Positions 1-7,096 of a DNA stretch of 58,681 nucleotides are shown here, piece by piece. The stretch spans positions 1 through 58,681 of the forward strand of contig NZ_BCRS01000016.1 of NCBI RefSeq assembly GCF_001552715.1, written 5' to 3'. Numbering within the stretch: the first letter of the stretch is position 1; each line of letters opens with the position of its first letter. The DNA is from Mycolicibacterium vaccae NBRC 14118 = CIP 105934. Its GTDB lineage: Bacteria; Actinomycetota; Actinomycetes; Mycobacteriales; Mycobacteriaceae. The position numbers and the translations under genes were made by a program. The notes beneath the pieces are model-generated. The model worked only from the letters and a program-made list of their open reading frames with translations, did no database searches and had not been told where the DNA came from.

Positions 1-78
1 CGCGGCGCCGGCGCGCGCGCCGCCGCCGCGATCGAATCGACCGCCGTCCGGTGCCGCCGTGATGCGGGACCGGCATGA
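1..78 (+). CDS. 3' end of an upstream gene, unidentified
   Basis: The first reading frame is open from the window edge to a TGA at 76-78 and gives 25 residues rich in Ala and Arg. The stop overlaps the ATG of the next gene as ATGA, the stop-start coupling used repeatedly elsewhere in this window, which is the main reason to read it as coding. The tail is too short and low in complexity to assign a family. Because the next gene is a glycosyltransferase, an upstream partner in the same operon is plausible but not shown. Confidence 0.45.
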   Translation, partial: RGAGARAAAAIESTAVRCRRDAGPA

Positions 79-923
79 ACACCGCGGTGATCACCATCGC
101 GCACGGACGACATCGCCACCTGCGCAACCAGATTCGCGGGCTGCGCGCAGGCGCCCGGGCATATGGCGCGCACGTGGTCGTCGCGCTGGGTGACCCCGCC
201 GTCGCCGCGGTACCGGCCTCCGAAGGGCACACCGCAACTGTCGTCGAGTTCCCCGCGGTGGAGCCGCTGCCCCTGGCCGCCGCCCGCAACGCCGGCGCGC
301 GGACCGCCCTCGACCACGGGGCCGAACTGCTGATCTTCCTCGACGTGGACTGCATCCCGTCGCCCGGTCTGATCGAGCGCTACCGGTCGGCCGCGTCCCG
401 ACGTCGCCACCAGGATGCGTTGCTGTGCGGGCCCGTCACCTACCTGCCGCCGGCCGGACCGTCGGGATACGACCTGGCGACCCTGAACCGCCATGTCCGT
501 CCGCACCCGGCCCGGCCGTCCCCGCCTGACGGAACCGTGCTGGCGACAACGGAATACGCGCTGTTCTGGTCGCTGTCGTTCGCGGTGCGCCGCGCCACCT
601 GGGACCGCATCGGGGGATTCTGCGAAGAGTACGAGGGTTACGGCGGCGAGGACACCGACTTCGCCCGGTGTGCGCAGGCCCTCGATGTGCCGATGCGGTG
701 GGTGGGCGGCGCGCACGCGTTCCACCAGCACCACCCGGTAGAAGACCCCCCGGTGCGCCACCTCGTCGACATCGTGCGCAATGCGCATGTGTACCACCGC
801 CGCTGGGACAGCTGGCCGATGGGCGGGTGGCTCGACGCGTTCCAGGAACGTGGGCTGATCACCCGGGACCGGGACGGCACACCGAATCTGACGGCCACCG
901 CGCGACGCCCCGTAACCTGGTGA
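75..923 (+). CDS. Family 2-like glycosyltransferase
   Basis: A 282-residue protein with a GT-A glycosyltransferase layout. The N-terminus (NTAVITIAHGR) is a typical first beta strand. LDVDCIPSP near residue 90 is the metal and nucleotide-sugar binding DxD-type segment. GGFCEEYEGYGGEDTDFA near residue 185 resembles the acceptor-side GGxxE...GxEDxD region of galactosyltransferase C-terminal domains. It presumably transfers a sugar from a nucleotide donor on the cytoplasmic face; donor and acceptor cannot be read from the sequence. No signal peptide or membrane segment is evident. The start overlaps the upstream stop (ATGA), and a small zinc-ribbon gene follows one base after its stop, so the three look co-transcribed. 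Confidence 0.75.
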   Translation: MNTAVITIAHGRHRHLRNQIRGLRAGARAYGAHVVVALGDPAVAAVPASEGHTATVVEFPAVEPLPLAAARNAGARTALDHGAELLIFLDVDCIPSPGLIERYRSAASRRRHQDALLCGPVTYLPPAGPSGYDLATLNRHVRPHPARPSPPDGTVLATTEYALFWSLSFAVRRATWDRIGGFCEEYEGYGGEDTDFARCAQALDVPMRWVGGAHAFHQHHPVEDPPVRHLVDIVRNAHVYHRRWDSWPMGGWLDAFQERGLITRDRDGTPNLTATARRPVTW

Positions 924-924
924 G

Positions 925-1128
925 GTGTTGCTCTTCTTCGGGTACGGCACCAAGCAGAAGTATCTGGGCGCGGGGCAGGTCAGGACCTGTCCGCGATGCC
1001 ACAACACCACGCAGTGGAGCAGGATGCGCGAGTTCAAACAGTTCACGCTGTTCTTCGTGCCGATCGCGCGGTGGAAGCGCCGGACGTTCGAAGTGTGCAG
1101 TATCTGCGGCGCCGCGGTCGCGGCCTGA
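925..1128 (+). CDS. Small zinc-ribbon protein
   Basis: A 67-residue protein starting at GTG one base after the glycosyltransferase stop. Two CxxC knuckles (CPRC around residue 23 and CSIC around residue 58) flank a basic and aromatic middle containing FKQFTLFFVPIARWKR. This matches the short zinc-ribbon family proteins common in actinobacteria, whose biochemical role is unknown. Metal binding by the four cysteines is inferred. The hydrophobic centre could lie against a membrane or partner. Immediate linkage to the glycosyltransferase suggests a shared transcript. Confidence 0.65.
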   Translation: MLLFFGYGTKQKYLGAGQVRTCPRCHNTTQWSRMREFKQFTLFFVPIARWKRRTFEVCSICGAAVAA

Positions 1129-1182
1129 GGACGCCCACCGTTAGGCTTGCCGAAACGCCCCCGATGACATGGAGGCCGCGAC

Positions 1183-1833
1183 ATGCGTCCCAGCACTGCC
1201 GAGACCACTCGGCCGCTGTCCGTCGCGATCAGGGAGGACTCGGCGCACGAGCACGAGGCCGCCGAGCATTCGGTGTTCGTGACCGAGTTGCTCTCGGGGA
1301 GGGTCGATGAGCAGGGATACGCCGAGTACCTGCTGCGGCTGCGGGTGATCTACGGCGCGCTCGAAGACGCCGTGCGCGCCCATCGCACCGACCCACTGGT
1401 CGCCGCGGTCTTCGACCCGGCATTGGAACGGGTCCCGGCCATCGACGCTGATCTGGCTCATTGGTCCCCCGGCCGTGACCTGAGCGTGGATTCACCTGCG
1501 GCGCAACGTTATCGCGATCGGATAGCCGAATTGTCCTGGGGCGGCGCGTTGGTGGCCCATCACTACACCCGCTATCTGGGCGATCTGTCCGGCGGCCAGG
1601 CCATGGCCGCGATCCTCGACCGCGAGTTCGAGCTCGGCGGAGCGGGACTGACGTTCTACGACTTCGGGTTCCGCGTGAAGCCCTACCGGGATGCCTACCG
1701 GGACCGCCTCGACCGACTGGGCCTGGACGCGATCGGCGTCGACCGGGTGGTGAGCGAGGTCAAGTGCGCGTTCGCGCTCAACCAGGCGGTGTTCGACGAA
1801 CTGGCCCGGCTTCTTCCCGGCCACCGTCGCTGA
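1183..1833 (+). CDS. hmuO: Heme oxygenase (biliverdin-producing type)
   Basis: A 216-residue soluble heme oxygenase that would cleave heme to biliverdin, CO and Fe2+ using electrons from a reductase. It aligns by eye with corynebacterial HmuO: HEAAEHSVF contains the proximal heme ligand (His24), and HHYTRYLGDLSGGQ near residue 128 is the distal helix with the flexible Gly-Gly. Length equals the family norm. GGAGG lies 7 bases before the ATG. The role is iron recovery from heme or heme turnover. Its 3' end overlaps the convergent TspO-like gene by 56 bp. No heme importer is adjacent. Confidence 0.92.
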   Translation: MRPSTAETTRPLSVAIREDSAHEHEAAEHSVFVTELLSGRVDEQGYAEYLLRLRVIYGALEDAVRAHRTDPLVAAVFDPALERVPAIDADLAHWSPGRDLSVDSPAAQRYRDRIAELSWGGALVAHHYTRYLGDLSGGQAMAAILDREFELGGAGLTFYDFGFRVKPYRDAYRDRLDRLGLDAIGVDRVVSEVKCAFALNQAVFDELARLLPGHRR

Positions 1834-2617
1834 CCCCGGCGCCACGACGTGCGGTGACCAGCAGGGACAGCGCCGGCACCGCCGCGCCCGCCAACGACGC
1901 GACCAGAATCGGGGTGGTGTCGCTCAGGCGGACCGCGATACCGACCAGCGCCCAGACGAGCACCGCCACGTAGGCGATGTCGCCGAAGCGCAGACTCATC
2001 GTCAACCCGAGTGCGGCCGCGACCACCACCATGATGACCCCCCAGGTCGGCTCGGACAGACCGAATCCGGACCAGCCCGCGTGGTCGAGTGTGATCGTCG
2101 CATTGGCGATGGTGGCCACCGAGATCCAGCCCAGGTACACCCGGAACGGGATGTGCACGGTCCACAGTTCCAGCTTCGAGGTGGCCGGTCGCGCCGCCTG
2201 CACCCGGTAGATGAGGATCAGCGTGCCGAGCAGCACCGCCATCAGCGCCATGCTCAGCGGGAAAAGGTTGTAGTGCCAGGCGAACAGCCACGAGCAGTTC
2301 GCCAGCGCGGTGATCAGGTACAGCGGCGCGACGGCCCGGGCCGCGCCGCTGTCGGGCCGGTTGCGGGCCAGCGTGAGGCCGAGATATCCGCTGTAGGCGA
2401 TCAACCCCAGGTAGATCAGGCTCCAGATGGAGAACACGTAACCGGCCGGCACGAAGTAGACCTCGAAGCGGCGCGTCACGTCGCCGGTGGTCTGGCCGTT
2501 GATCGGCAGACCGTTGGCCAGGTAGTTCACCACCAGCGTCGCCGCGGTGGCCAGGCTGACAGCGGCGGGTAGCAACAGCGTCGACGTCGAGCGCTGGTCG
2601 ACGGTCCGGCTTGTCAT
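1778..2617 (-). CDS. TspO/MBR-related tryptophan-rich membrane protein
   Basis: A 279-residue polytopic membrane protein with about seven hydrophobic spans. Aromatic stretches such as FSIWSLIYLG, NCSWLFAWHYN and SEPTWGVIM resemble the TspO/MBR-related families, which include tetrapyrrole-binding members. It is longer than the 160-residue core TspO proteins, so it belongs to the extended, less characterised branch. The ATG overlaps the stop of the upstream MFS gene as ATGA, indicating translational coupling. The 3' end runs 56 bp into the heme oxygenase gene on the other strand. Porphyrin binding is only suggested by family and neighbour. Confidence 0.7.
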   Translation of the reverse strand: MTSRTVDQRSTSTLLLPAAVSLATAATLVVNYLANGLPINGQTTGDVTRRFEVYFVPAGYVFSIWSLIYLGLIAYSGYLGLTLARNRPDSGAARAVAPLYLITALANCSWLFAWHYNLFPLSMALMAVLLGTLILIYRVQAARPATSKLELWTVHIPFRVYLGWISVATIANATITLDHAGWSGFGLSEPTWGVIMVVVAAALGLTMSLRFGDIAYVAVLVWALVGIAVRLSDTTPILVASLAGAAVPALSLLVTARRGAGVSDGGREEAGPVRRTPPG

Positions 2618-4083
2618 GCGGTGCTCCTCTGGTCCGAGACGATTGCCCGGTACATGCCCGTTCCGCCGGGTTCCGAACCACCGGACCGGCTGCGCAGGAC
2701 CATGATCGCGGGTATGGCTGCGAGGCCGAAGAGGGATCCCGCCATCAGGACGTAGAGGTGGATGCCCGTCGCCGTGCTCACCGGCGCGCCGTCGGCGAAG
2801 GTTCCGGAGATGTGGGTGGCCTTGAGGATCTCGCCGCCGGCGAAGGTGAAGACGACCGAGCCCAGGGCCAGCACGACTGACACCAGCCCGGCGGTGGTGC
2901 CCTGGCGCTCCGGTGCTTCGAAGCTGGTAGCCAGGTTGTAGCCGGAGGCGCCGATCGCGCCGGCGGCCACCCCGAGCAGGACACCGCAGGCGATGGCCGG
3001 CGCGAGCGAAGACACGCCTGCCAGCATCGCGAATGTGGCGGCTGTCCCGACGGCGACACCGATGCACAGCGGTAGCGCGGGACCCGTACGCCCTGCGAGC
3101 CACCCGGCGCACACCCCACCGGCGACGATGCCGAGGTTGGGCGCGGCGAGCAGCACCGCGACCGCTTCTCCGGTGCCCAACCCGTAACCCAGACCGAGGC
3201 CGGGCGGCACCTGGGCGATGAGGCCCGTCAACTGCAGCATGCTCCGGAATGCTCCCGCTGCCAGGACCAGGGCCAGCAGCGTCAGCAGAATCGGACGGTT
3301 CAGTGCGCGGATGTCGATGACGGGGTCGGCGATGCGCAGCGCCAGGAACAGCCACCCGGCCAGCGCGGCCGCCCCTGCCGTCACCAGCGCGATCATGGGC
3401 CACGAGAGCCAGCCGACGGCAGCGCCGAGACTCACGTATGCCAGCACCGCGCCGAGACCGCCGCCGAGCAGCAACGCGCCGACCACGTCGAGCCGGCCGG
3501 TGCTGCGGATCGGCGACTCCGGGATGCCGAAATGCACGCACAACGCGGCCGCGCCGGCGAACAGCGCTGCGACGACGAACACACCGCGATAACCGAACAT
3601 GCCGACCACCGGCGTCATCAGGAACGGCTCGACGATGCCGACGATGGAGGAGCCCGAGGTCACCAGTCCCACCACGGCCATCGCCACCTGCGGCGCACAG
3701 ATCTGGCGCACCAGGGCCACCGACAGGAACACCGCGGCGAACGCGGCGCCCTGCAGGAAGCGACCCAGCAGGAAGACGGCGAGGGTGGGCGCGACCAGGC
3801 ACACCAGCGCGCCGGCACCCGCGAGCAGCAGCGTGCCGACGAGCACCCGCCGCGTGCCGAACACGTCGGAGCTCCTGGCCAGCAGCGGGGACCACAGAGC
3901 GCCGGCCAGCATCGCGCTCGCGTTGAGCCACGCGGCCTGGTCGGTGTCGAAGTGGTCCATCAGCTGCGGCAGGACCATCATGGGCGACCCGATGACCACG
4001 TCGGCCAGCACGTTGGCGAGGGTGAGGACCGCGGCCCACAGGAGCAACCGCCTGCTCCAGCGGTGTCCGCCGGCTCCCGTCAT
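2614..4083 (-). CDS. MFS drug/metabolite exporter
   Basis: A 489-residue major facilitator protein with 12-14 predicted spans. SSDVFGTRRVLVGTLLL is the loop 2-3 motif A (GxLaDrxGrkxxl-like), and RFLQGAAFAAVFLSVALV is the following helix. It probably exports small amphipathic compounds by proton antiport. It is first in a two-gene operon with the TspO-like gene (ATGA overlap at 2614-2617) and is divergent from a TetR regulator; the palindrome at 4128-4153 lies in their shared promoter region. That arrangement is typical of an efflux pump repressed by its divergent TetR. The substrate is unknown. Confidence 0.85.
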   Translation of the reverse strand: MTGAGGHRWSRRLLLWAAVLTLANVLADVVIGSPMMVLPQLMDHFDTDQAAWLNASAMLAGALWSPLLARSSDVFGTRRVLVGTLLLAGAGALVCLVAPTLAVFLLGRFLQGAAFAAVFLSVALVRQICAPQVAMAVVGLVTSGSSIVGIVEPFLMTPVVGMFGYRGVFVVAALFAGAAALCVHFGIPESPIRSTGRLDVVGALLLGGGLGAVLAYVSLGAAVGWLSWPMIALVTAGAAALAGWLFLALRIADPVIDIRALNRPILLTLLALVLAAGAFRSMLQLTGLIAQVPPGLGLGYGLGTGEAVAVLLAAPNLGIVAGGVCAGWLAGRTGPALPLCIGVAVGTAATFAMLAGVSSLAPAIACGVLLGVAAGAIGASGYNLATSFEAPERQGTTAGLVSVVLALGSVVFTFAGGEILKATHISGTFADGAPVSTATGIHLYVLMAGSLFGLAAIPAIMVLRSRSGGSEPGGTGMYRAIVSDQRSTA

Positions 4084-4127
4084 GTCGCTCCCCTCAGGTC
4101 GGCGGTCAGTGGTGGGACGAAAAGCAA

Positions 4128-4153
4128 CTTAATGCGACTAATATCGCATTAAG
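4128..4153. promoter_or_regulatory. TetR-type operator palindrome
   Basis: A perfect inverted repeat with 10-bp arms CTTAATGCGA and TCGCATTAAG separated by CTAATA. It sits between the divergent MFS (start 4083) and TetR (start 4239) genes. Its size, symmetry and AT-rich core in a GC-rich background fit an operator for the adjacent TetR repressor, controlling both directions. Confidence 0.75.
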
Positions 4154-4238
4154 GGGACGGTAGTGGGTGCCCGGTTGCCCCGCAAGGCCGCGGCTGAGGA
4201 CAATCGGTGGCCGGTCCGGAAATGGAGGTGGGTCCCCG

Positions 4239-4841
4239 ATGTCCGACGGCGCCGCGGTCCCGCCCCCGACCCGACGTCCGGGTGGCCGCACCGCTCGGGT
4301 GCGGGACCAGATCCTCGGTGCGACAGCACAACTCATCGCACGCGATGGAATCGCGAACTTCCGCTACGAGGACGTCGCCGAACTCGCCGGCGTGCACCGG
4401 GCCAGCGTCTACCGCAACTGGCCCGACCGCGAGGATCTCGTCGCCGACGCGCTGCTGCGCTACGCCGAGGATCTCGCCAGCATCGGCGACACCGGCGACC
4501 TCGACAAGGACCTCGCAGATTTCCTGCTGGCCCTCGCGGGGGGCCTGGAGACACCGTTCGGGCGCGCGCTGGAACAGGCCGTCGCGGCCGCGCGGAGCCC
4601 GTCCGCCATCCAGGCGCAGGCCAAGATCCTCGATCGGCGGGTGGCCGCCCTTGCGCGCCGGGTGGACAGCGCCGTCGATCGGGGCGAACTCCCACCCGTC
4701 GACAGCGGCTTCCTCGGTGAGATGATCTCCGGCCCCGTGCATCTCATCGCCAGTCGCGGGACGCGAACCTTCACACGGGCCGACGCCGAACGCATCGTCG
4801 CGGTGGTGCTGGCGGGAATCCGGGCCACGTCCCGCGACTGA
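4239..4841 (+). CDS. TetR-family transcriptional repressor
   Basis: A 200-residue TetR regulator. The N-terminal helix-turn-helix (residues about 20-65) contains FRYEDVAELAGVHRASVYRNWPDREDLV, quoted here as separate family hallmarks: a VAELAGV recognition turn and the SVYRNWPDRE segment ending the DNA-binding domain. The C-terminal ligand domain is typical in length. I chose ATG 4239 because GGAGGT lies 9 bases upstream; an upstream in-frame start at 4167 has no such site. It is divergent from the MFS/TspO-like operon across the 4128-4153 palindrome, its likely target. The inducer is unknown. Confidence 0.85.
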   Translation: MSDGAAVPPPTRRPGGRTARVRDQILGATAQLIARDGIANFRYEDVAELAGVHRASVYRNWPDREDLVADALLRYAEDLASIGDTGDLDKDLADFLLALAGGLETPFGRALEQAVAAARSPSAIQAQAKILDRRVAALARRVDSAVDRGELPPVDSGFLGEMISGPVHLIASRGTRTFTRADAERIVAVVLAGIRATSRD

Positions 4842-5029
4842 GCCTCCGCCGGTGGGTGGCGTGGACGGGCATACGCAGCCGGATGCGATCCAGGTCACCG
4901 CCGTCCCGGTGCCCCGCGACACGGCCGGCGGAGCCACCCCGGCGCTGTCGGTGGTGCAAGGCAGAATGCGTACGCCGGCCCTGTGTCGCCGCACCCCGAC
5001 ACGTCCCGGTACCGAGGAGAGGACCAGTA

Positions 5030-7063
5030 GTGAGTTACACCGCCGCCGACATCACCGAGCTCGATGATGTCCAGCACACACGCCTGCGGCCGGCGGTCAA
5101 CCTGGGTCTGGACGTGCTCAACACGGCCCTGCGCGAGCTGATCGACAACGCGATCGAAGAGGTCGCCGACCCCAGCCACGGCGGGTCGTGCGTGACGATC
5201 ACCTTGCACGCCGACGGATCGGTCAGTGTCGCCGACGACGGCCGCGGCCTGCCGGTCGACTCCGACCCGGTCACCGGGAAGAACGGCATCGTCAAGACGC
5301 TCGGCACGGCGCGGGCCGGCGGCAAGTTCTCCGCACACGCCGACGCCACCAGCACCGGCGCCGGACTGAACGGCATCGGGGCCGCGGCAGCGGTGTTCAT
5401 CTCCGCACGGACCGACGTGACGGTGCGCCGCGCGGGCAAGACCTACCTGCAGAGTTTCGGGGGTGGTTATCCCGGCACGTTCGAGGGCCGGGAATTCGAC
5501 CCGGCTGCCCCGTTCGCCCGGGTCGACGCGCAGAAACTGCGCGGCACCGGCAACCGCAAACCCGACGCGCACGGCACCACGGTGCGGATCCTGTTCGACC
5601 CGGCGGTGGTGCCGGACTCCAGCGTGGACATCAACGAGGTGCTGCTGCGGGCGCACGCCGCAGCGCGGATGTCACCCGGGGTGCACCTGGTCGTCACCGA
5701 CGAGGGCTGGCCCGGCGAGGAGATCCGGCCCGAGCTGCTCGAGCCGTTCAGCGGCCCGTGGGGCACCGACACCCTGCTCGACCTCATGTGCACCGCCGCC
5801 GGCACGCCGGTGCCGGGCGTGCGGGCCGTCGTGGAGGGCCGCGGCGAATACACCACCGGTCGCGGCCCCACCCCGTTCCGCTGGTCGCTGACCGCCGGAC
5901 CCGCAGAACCGGCCACGGTCGCCGCGTTCTGCAACACCGTGCGCACCCCCGGCGGCGGATCGCACCTGACGGCCGCGGTGAAGGGGCTCTCCGAGGCGCT
6001 GGCCGACCGCGCGTCCCGGATCCGGGACCTGGGTCTGGCCAAGGGTGAAGAAGGCCCCGAGCCACAGGATTTCGCCGCCGTCACCGCGCTGGCCGTCGAT
6101 ACCCGCGCCCCCGACGTGGCCTGGGATTCGCAGGCCAAGACCGCGGTGTCGTCCCGCTCGCTGAACGTGGCGATGGCCCCGGATGTGGCGCGCAGCGTCA
6201 CCATCTGGGCGGCCAACCCCGCCAACGGCGACACGGTGTCGCTGTGGACCAAGCTGGCGCTGGAGTCGGCCCGGGCACGACGCAGCGCCGAGGGCGCCAA
6301 GGCCCGGTCCCGCGCCGCGTCCAAGGCCAAGGGCCTGGGCACCAACCTGTCGCTGCCGCCGAAGCTGCTGCCCAGCCGGGAGTCCGGCCGCGGCTCGGGC
6401 GCCGAACTGTTCCTCTGCGAGGGCGACTCGGCGCTGGGCACCATCAAGGCGGCCCGGGACGCCACCTTCCAGGCCGCGTTCCCGCTGAAGGGGAAACCGC
6501 CCAACGTCTACGGGTACGCCCTGAGCAAGGCGCGGGCCAAGGACGAGTTCGACTCGATCGAACGCATCCTGGGCTGCGGGGTGCGCGACAACTGCGACCC
6601 GGAACTGTGCCGGTATGACCGGATCCTGTTCGCCTCCGACGCCGACCCGGACGGCGGCAACATCAACTCCAGCCTGATCTCGATGTTCCTGGACTTCTAC
6701 CGTCCGCTCGTCGCGGCCGGGATGGTGTACGTGACGCTGCCGCCGCTGTTCGTGGTGAAGAACGGTGACGAACGGATCTACTGCCAGGACGAGTCCGAGC
6801 GGGACGCCGCGGTGGCGCAGCTGAAGGCCACCTCCAAGAAGCGGGTCGAGGTGCAGCGCAACAAGGGCCTCGGCGAGATGGACGCCGACGACTTCTGGAA
6901 CACCGTGCTGGATCCGCAGCGCCGCACGGTGATCCGGGTGCACCTCGACGACGGCGAGCAGAGACTGCACCACACGTTGTTCGGCGGACCGCCAGAGGGC
7001 CGGCGCACGTGGATGGCCGACGTGGCCTCCCGTGTCGACACCCTGGCGCTGGACCTGACCTAG
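5030..7063 (+). CDS. TopoM-like atypical type II topoisomerase, B (ATPase/TOPRIM) subunit
   Basis: A 677-residue GyrB/ParE-like subunit. The GHKL ATPase part has the N box ELIDNAIEE (residues 36-44, normally DNSIDE), DDGRGLPVD, and GAGLNGIGA in place of the usual GLHGVG. The TOPRIM part has EGDSA starting at Glu464 and DADPDG at 537-542, followed by NKGLGEMD. GTG 5030 follows GAGGAGAGG; an in-frame extension to 4856 lacks support and is unlike the family. It pairs with the A subunit 33 bp downstream. This divergent pair matches the mycobacterial TopoM described in M. smegmatis, additional to gyrase, for which positive supercoiling activity has been reported. Assignment to TopoM is by recognition, not alignment. 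Confidence 0.85.
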   Translation: MSYTAADITELDDVQHTRLRPAVNLGLDVLNTALRELIDNAIEEVADPSHGGSCVTITLHADGSVSVADDGRGLPVDSDPVTGKNGIVKTLGTARAGGKFSAHADATSTGAGLNGIGAAAAVFISARTDVTVRRAGKTYLQSFGGGYPGTFEGREFDPAAPFARVDAQKLRGTGNRKPDAHGTTVRILFDPAVVPDSSVDINEVLLRAHAAARMSPGVHLVVTDEGWPGEEIRPELLEPFSGPWGTDTLLDLMCTAAGTPVPGVRAVVEGRGEYTTGRGPTPFRWSLTAGPAEPATVAAFCNTVRTPGGGSHLTAAVKGLSEALADRASRIRDLGLAKGEEGPEPQDFAAVTALAVDTRAPDVAWDSQAKTAVSSRSLNVAMAPDVARSVTIWAANPANGDTVSLWTKLALESARARRSAEGAKARSRAASKAKGLGTNLSLPPKLLPSRESGRGSGAELFLCEGDSALGTIKAARDATFQAAFPLKGKPPNVYGYALSKARAKDEFDSIERILGCGVRDNCDPELCRYDRILFASDADPDGGNINSSLISMFLDFYRPLVAAGMVYVTLPPLFVVKNGDERIYCQDESERDAAVAQLKATSKKRVEVQRNKGLGEMDADDFWNTVLDPQRRTVIRVHLDDGEQRLHHTLFGGPPEGRRTWMADVASRVDTLALDLT

Positions 7064-7067
7064 AAGG

Positions 7068-7093
7068 AGTGGGAAGAACCTAGTGGGAAGAAC
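7068..7093 (+). repeat. Short tandem repeat in the topoisomerase intercistronic leader
   Basis: AGTGGGAAGAAC occurs at 7068-7079 and again at 7082-7093, a period of 14 bp. It fills the gap between the B and A subunit genes and provides two possible purine-rich ribosome-binding sequences before GTG 7097. It may be a slippage duplication. Confidence 0.7.
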
Positions 7094-7096
7094 ACT

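Noticed and set aside
1183..1833. Heme oxygenase as a bilin source for a phytochrome-like photoreceptor
   Set aside because: No phytochrome or bilin lyase is encoded in the window; iron release from heme is the simpler role.
1778..4039. A single 753-codon reading of the TspO-like gene and antecedent frame
   Set aside because: The true gene starts at ATG 2617 overlapping the MFS stop; the N-terminal extension is the MFS gene read out of frame.
4844..4933. 9-bp inverted repeat CTCCGCCGG / CCGGCGGAG between the TetR and topoisomerase genes
   Set aside because: Arms are 72 bp apart and purely GC; chance pairing is likely in this composition.
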